DNA of 64,000 bases from Solicoccozyma terricola (Eukaryota > Basidiomycota > Tremellomycetes > Filobasidiales > Piskurozymaceae): contig BCLD01000006.1 of NCBI GenBank assembly GCA_001600875.1, positions 315,126-379,125 of the forward strand, written 5' to 3'. The position numbers and the translations under genes were made by a program. A model generated the notes under the pieces. The model did not search any database, had not been told where the DNA came from, and saw nothing but the letters and a program-made list of their open reading frames with translations. Of this stretch, positions 59,701 to 64,000 are shown one piece after another (the first letter of the stretch is position 1; each line of letters begins with the position of its first letter).

Positions 59701-60990
59701 CGCATCTGGCCTTGTTCCTCCACTGTAATCATTGTATTCAGCCCGGTGGATTGGTCTAGGATCCGCGCGCCACCTTTGCTCAGCAAATAAGCAACCATCG
59801 TCCTGCTGATAGCTAAACCTCTCCGTTTCGTCAACCCGGAAGACATGACGTCAGTCTTAACCGCCGATATTTTCCTCTCCACCAGCACCTGTTCGTGTGC
59901 CAAGCTATCCGCATTTGGTTTGCCGACATCGAAGATAACATCTCTTTGGCTCAGTGTTTTAATCAGGTTGCCTCGACCAGTTTGCACAAATTGCGCTGCC
60001 TTGTATGGCATTGATATCACCTCGGCGCCTTTACGAGACTTCTTCGCAACGGCAGCACTTGTTGAGGCTGGAGACGATGTAATACTGGCTGGACCAGTAA
60101 CGGGCATGTTGGCAGGAGTTGGTGGAGGTAGCTCTTCAGATCGAGGGCCATCCCGCTCGGCTGTCGTGGAGGATTGAAGAGTCGCCGGTCGACTGGTTGT
60201 TCGAATGGGTGGTTCAGTCTGCTTCTGCTCTTGAGGGACAGTCGAAGGAACAGGAGAGCGATGTCTGCTAGCCATCTTCGTCACCGCAGGGGTGGACTTC
60301 TTCTTCGCTGGTTGCGTAACAGGCTTCTTTTGAGATGGAGGTGGTGGTGGTGGAATATCGTCGAACGCATCGAATGGACTGACGAAGGCGAATTTGGAAG
60401 GTTGGGTCGGCGGTGGTGGTGGTGGTGGTGGTGGTGGTGGTGGTGAAGAACTTGGAGTTGCAGCACTTGCGTCCGGCAATGTGAATCCTGGAGGCTGAGT
60501 AGGCGAAGAGGAATGGTTTATAAGAGGTTCAGTATGTGGAACGGGATGCGCGAGCTGACCCGTCCCTGGCATGCTGATTCTGTTTCATACGTTAAGGAGT
60601 CAGTGAGCCGCTATAAAGAGCGTGTGGAACCGAAACAACTCACTGGCCCATCAACGAAGCCAACATCTGGTGTGCTCTTTCATCCTGAGGTGATGCAGCT
60701 CTACCTTCCGTCGGTGGCAGCGTGACGCTCGCCGCCTCCGGAGTAGAAGATGATCCTTGCAGCAAGCCGAGCAATTGAGCTTGACGACCAGGTTGTATGT
60801 GCGATGTCTGTGATGGAGGCGGCGGGGAATATGGGTGGGACTGGGGAGAGGTGAGGGAGGCGAAGAGCTGGTCAAGCGTCTGGGAGCCGGGACGTGGACC
60901 GTTCTGACTCTGCGGCTGCGATGACTGCGGTTGCACGGGTTGCGGAGTACGACTGGCAGCATTCTGCAGCATGCTCAAGAGGGGATCCAT
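56773..60990 (-). CDS. EDC4/Ge-1-like mRNA decapping scaffold
   Basis: EDC4 links Dcp2 and its activators in P-bodies. The start at 60990 gives MDPLLSMLQNAASRTPQPVQ and a Gln/Pro/Ser-rich N terminus with a poly-Pro tract (60400-60450) and PSKFAFVSPFDAFDDIPPPP. The WD40-like part includes KAAQFVQTGRGNLIKTLSQR, SRTMVAYLLSKGGARILDQS, DHSFCIWKIDTGIDALNVKL and VIDFNVNDESDLLAILQEDD. After an acidic Ser/Glu linker, several small exons encode amphipathic helices (VSDKFNKSLHRELSKQAEKQ, KSLETALTQAVQ, EREINDV) and the C-terminal alpha domain, ending ARDIIGQ-like in AAREIIGQVLTILA with TAA at 56773-56775. Architecture (WD40, linker, C-terminal helical oligomerisation domain) fits EDC4. The order of the small helical exons is partly inferred. 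Confidence 0.82.
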
Positions 60991-61078
60991 CCTGACGTTG
61001 TTGATCTTGGAACGGTGTGAACGGTGTGCTCATGAGACGGAAGAGGCTGTTGGGACTGTATCCACCGGTTGAATCGCA

Positions 61079-61086
61079 TCACGTGA
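61079..61086. promoter_or_regulatory. TCACGTGA palindrome upstream of EDC4
   Basis: The palindromic octamer lies about 90 bp upstream of the EDC4 start, in the 167-bp spacer between EDC4 and the SFT2 stop. Confidence 0.45.
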
Positions 61087-61157
61087 CATGTGAAAACAGC
61101 CCATCCTCAAGGACAGCAGCACCTAACAGCAGCACCTGACAGCACCACCTAACCTAA

Positions 61158-62350
61158 CTACCAGACTTCATAAAGCTAGGCAGGAAGCTCTTGACCAGCT
61201 GCGGGTAGGGGTACATGTGAGAAGCTGACAAGACGCTCAGCCGAGTGAAAGGGGCTAAACTTACCGTGCGGGCGTACGGGATGTATGACAGCGAATACCT
61301 GCCATTCCCCAACAATTTAGTTGGCACCTCCACTCTCTCATGTGTTCTCAACCAAGCATGGAAAACAGAGCACTCACCAGATGTAAGCTAAATACTCGAC
61401 AATGACCATGATCAGACACAGCAATGCATTATCTGTTGATTTGACTTTCACTGAGCGTCTGCCTTTGGAGCATTCAAGACCAAATGATGACCCTTACTGA
61501 GCAGGAAAGCACCCATGAATGCCATAGCTATGGCCCCTAGCAGCACTATTGTGGCTACCACTCGAACCGGTTTGAACATCTGTCCAGGATACCGTACATC
61601 ATCATACGTTGAGGAGCCCCAATCAGGGTCAGCTGCGAATGAAGGTAGACAGGTAGAGCAAGTTCCTGGTCAGCTCACGGTCGTAAGTTGTCTTTGAAAG
61701 CCTCTGTAGGGAGGAAAGCGATCGATGAGGATGGAGGGTGTAGGCGGATTTCAGCTTGGCACAGAATGCATAGGGACAATCGCCCTCGACGCACATCAAG
61801 AATCCCGTTCCGACCAGACTGATGATGATGCCGACACTAAAAAGTACTGTCAAGCGAGCAAAGCTCAAATCAGTCTGGGTCAAGAAGTTCGACCTGAGTG
61901 TTGCTATTCCCACCTGCGAATTCAATGAGACCCCCTATGAATAGCAATATGGCACCCAATATGGAGCAAACGAATCCAGCTACAAAGCCTGAGTCGACCG
62001 AATGACAGGCACATCATCAGACATATCTCATCGTATGGTTTTTGTCCGAGACCATCCCAGGCTCTGCGACTAAACTCACACGCAGCAAATCCATAAAGCC
62101 TCTGAGTCCTCGTCAATCCAAACTTGGAGAAAGCTGATTGCTCCTGATCAGTCAAATTACGAGCCGCGAAATGTCAGCTGGTGTCGTAGACAAGAGGTGG
62201 AGAGCATGCCACATACCCCTCCAAAGATCTCATCTGAGCTTCCCTCGATATCTACGTGGGAACAGGATGCGTCGAAAGGTTAGCCCTTCGAGTCAACAAG
62301 ACGTGGACAAGGATATGTAGGGGAGACTGACTCAACCATCCTGGAGGCAT
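61158..62350 (-). CDS. SFT2: SFT2-type Golgi membrane transport protein
   Basis: Sft2 is a four-helix protein of the late Golgi involved in fusion of endosome-derived vesicles. It is encoded by about eight very short exons: MPPGWL | NIEGSSDEIFGG | EQSAFSKFGLTRTQRLYGFA, then the first helix pair region (GFVCSILGAILLFIGGLIEF), AVLFSVGIIISLVGTGFLM, MFKPVRVVATIVLLGAIAMA, FMGAFLLSK, NALLCLIMVIVEYLAYIW | YSLSYIPYART | LVKSFLPSFMKSG, ending in TAG at 61158-61160. LGLTRTQRLYGF, the FLMxxxxxxxKxMFxPVR element and the terminal YSLSYIPYAR are diagnostic. The start at 62350 depends on a GTCAGT donor that keeps phase. Confidence 0.85.
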
Positions 62351-62490
62351 GTTTGCGGTAGGTACGTTAGGAGTCTATGCACGGTGCTGCAGTCTCCGAG
62401 TATGCTGAACAGAAATGAAGTAAGACTTGGGATAACCAATGGATGCGGATGGTGGTGGTGGCCTTCAGCTTGATGCTGCTCATGGAAATG

Positions 62491-62498
62491 TCACGTGA
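62491..62498. promoter_or_regulatory. TCACGTGA palindrome upstream of SFT2
   Basis: The octamer lies 141 bp upstream of the SFT2 start codon and just downstream of the PPR gene stop. Confidence 0.45.
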
Positions 62499-62553
62499 TC
62501 TACACTCGCGGGAAGGGTCTCCGACGTCTCCTTCGTCTCCCCTCGTCTCCCCT

Positions 62554-64000
62554 TTACTGATCTGACCTCCTCCCTCCTCCACCTCTGCCCCTCCCTGTCT
62601 TCGCATCATCCTCTCCTCCCCGTGCAGGTCTACCTTCCAGATACCGTTGAATGTTGTCGTACAATCTCTTGCTTGGCCGATACCCTCCTGCCCGCATCTC
62701 CTCCAAGACGAGCTTGAATCGCTGGTCACCGGAGCTGACGCATTTATTAACCAACGCCTCGTACACCTCGAGGGGAGGCCTATAATTGGCATCCTTCATT
62801 TTCTCCAGGTAAAAGAAGGCTTCCTCGTAAGATGGTTGGCTCAAAGCCAGGCGGATGAGTTTCGTGTAGGTTGTCAGGTCCATAGGAATCGGGACAGGAT
62901 CCTGCTGATCGCCAGGTAGCTTCTTCGGTGACTGCATCTCCTTGATCAAGAGATCTCCCTGTGGCTTCGCTTTCTTCGCTATACAAGCTCCTAGCAACGA
63001 GTTGTAGGTCTCTGTGTTCGGTCGCACGCCCAACTTCTCGGCTTGCTGATAGACGGCCACTGCTCGTCCTAGATCACCCAGTTTCTCCGCTGCCGCAATC
63101 ACCGCATTGAACGCTGACACGTCCACCCTCTTCCCGCTCGATTTCAGGGTCTCGAGCGCGAAATATGCCCCATCAAAGAGACCAGTGTCCTGTCCGATAA
63201 TCTTCACGATCGGCGCAGCGGTGTGTAGATTCGGATCGATACCCGCCGTCGTCCGCATGACGTCCAACACTTCCATAGCGTCCGTTAGCATTCCCCTCAC
63301 ACAGAACGCTTCGAGTAATGGTGCGAGATGGTGTTCTTGTGGTTGAATGGAGAGAGGTCCGAGTTCTGCGATAGCAGATGCAGCGAGGTCGGGATCACCG
63401 AATCGTCCTGCTACATGGAGGACAAGGAGGATGAGGCCTTCGTCTGGGGCGAACTTCTTTTCCACGACTGATCGTTCCCACGCTACACGAGTGCCGTCGA
63501 GCTGTAGGTCAAGGACAATTGCGTCAACATGCCATTCGGTTGTCTACAATCCGTGACTTAGGACCTCACATGATGATTCTCGGCACTAGACCGTAATATG
63601 TCCACCCAAACATGCCACGAGACCCCTCTGACCTCTCCTCGCTCGGCTTGTTCTGCCAATTCCATCGCCAACCTGGGTACCCCCATCTCACAACACAGTG
63701 CGATGACTTGGGGTGTCCGATTGGCAGGTGGTGATATGTCGCGCTTGCGCATTTCCGCGTAGAGCTGGAGGACTCGCTCGAGGTTGGAGGTCGCTAAAGG
63801 TTGTTGGAGGAGAAACGAGTAGGTTGTTGTCGTTGCGGACGACGAGAGGGATGCATGACGTCGTAGCTCAGACAGCAGAGCATCAAATATGAGAGGGTGA
63901 GGTTGTGAAGCTCGAAGTAGAAGATCAAAGCCCTCGATCCCGAGATCTATTCCACCTTCAATAGCGTCTCTCCAAGCACACCAAGCTATTTTCCAACCGA
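62554..64000 (-). CDS. Pentatricopeptide-repeat (PPR) protein, 3' part, continues past right edge
   Basis: A helical-repeat RNA-binding protein, most likely mitochondrial. The frame is open from the window edge, through an intron near 63545-63585, to TAA at 62554-62556. PPR-like 35-residue units are visible: NLERVLQLYAEMRKRDISPP, TDAMEVLDVMRTTAGIDPNL, DVSAFNAVIAAAEKLGDLGR, AVAVYQQAEKLGVRPNTETY, NSLLGACIAKKAKPQGDLLI, EEAFFYLEKMKDANYRPPLE and VYEALVNKCVSSGDQRFKLV. The final 30 residues are Gly/Arg-rich (KTGRGRGGGGRRSDQ). The N terminus and any targeting sequence lie outside the window, so the family member cannot be named. Confidence 0.83.

Overview
This is an intron-rich fungal nuclear segment. 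Nearly every gene is split by several short introns (mostly about 45-90 nt, GT-AG) and genes are packed 100-400 bp apart on both strands. The proteome is that of a basidiomycete yeast, most likely Tremellomycetes: a Mig1/CreA-type repressor, a Pom1-like DYRK kinase, OCH1-family mannosyltransferase, UPF0658 Golgi protein and Pho88. Assignment to a class is inference from gene content and intron density. No tRNA, rRNA or complete transposon was recognised. Three N bases, all inside long G runs, show that homopolymers were hard to resolve.

Layout, left to right: an edge fragment; prefoldin 6 and NAA15 (NatA) sharing a divergent promoter; an HMG-box protein and ICln (divergent); MAM33 and POL5 (divergent); a CX5R rhodanese phosphatase; a GT32/OCH1-like mannosyltransferase; ATP synthase subunit g; PHO88; a RAD51 paralogue; a long pyrimidine-rich leader region and the Mig1-like repressor; GRASP and RAD18 (divergent); an uncharacterised membrane protein. 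From 32.8 to 37.7 kb there is a decayed metabolic block: an OPT transporter pseudogene, an apparently intact FAD-dependent (DAO) oxidoreductase, and a truncated agmatinase. Then come a disordered phosphosite-rich protein, a CA-rich minisatellite, a UPF0658 membrane protein, SWD2/WDR82, a 6.5-kb Pom1-like DYRK kinase gene, PRP28, a lipid-droplet hydrolase, EDC4, SFT2, and the 3' part of a PPR-repeat gene running off the right edge.

Most genes are housekeeping: N-terminal acetylation, tubulin/actin folding, snRNP assembly (ICln) and splicing (PRP28), rDNA transcription (POL5), H3K4 methylation/3' end formation (SWD2), mRNA decapping (EDC4), the secretory pathway (PHO88, GRASP, SFT2, OCH1, UPF0658), mitochondria (MAM33, ATP20, PPR) and DNA repair (RAD51 paralogue, RAD18).

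The least ordinary signals are non-coding. (1) A family of dyad-symmetric tandem repeats occupies one enlarged intron of ICln and one enlarged intron of the RAD51 paralogue. (2) Long pure G or C runs recur inside introns. (3) TGACGTG repeats lie upstream of two genes, and TCACGTGA boxes lie about 90-140 bp upstream of four start codons. (4) The OPT/DAO/agmatinase block looks like a catabolic cluster in the course of decay.
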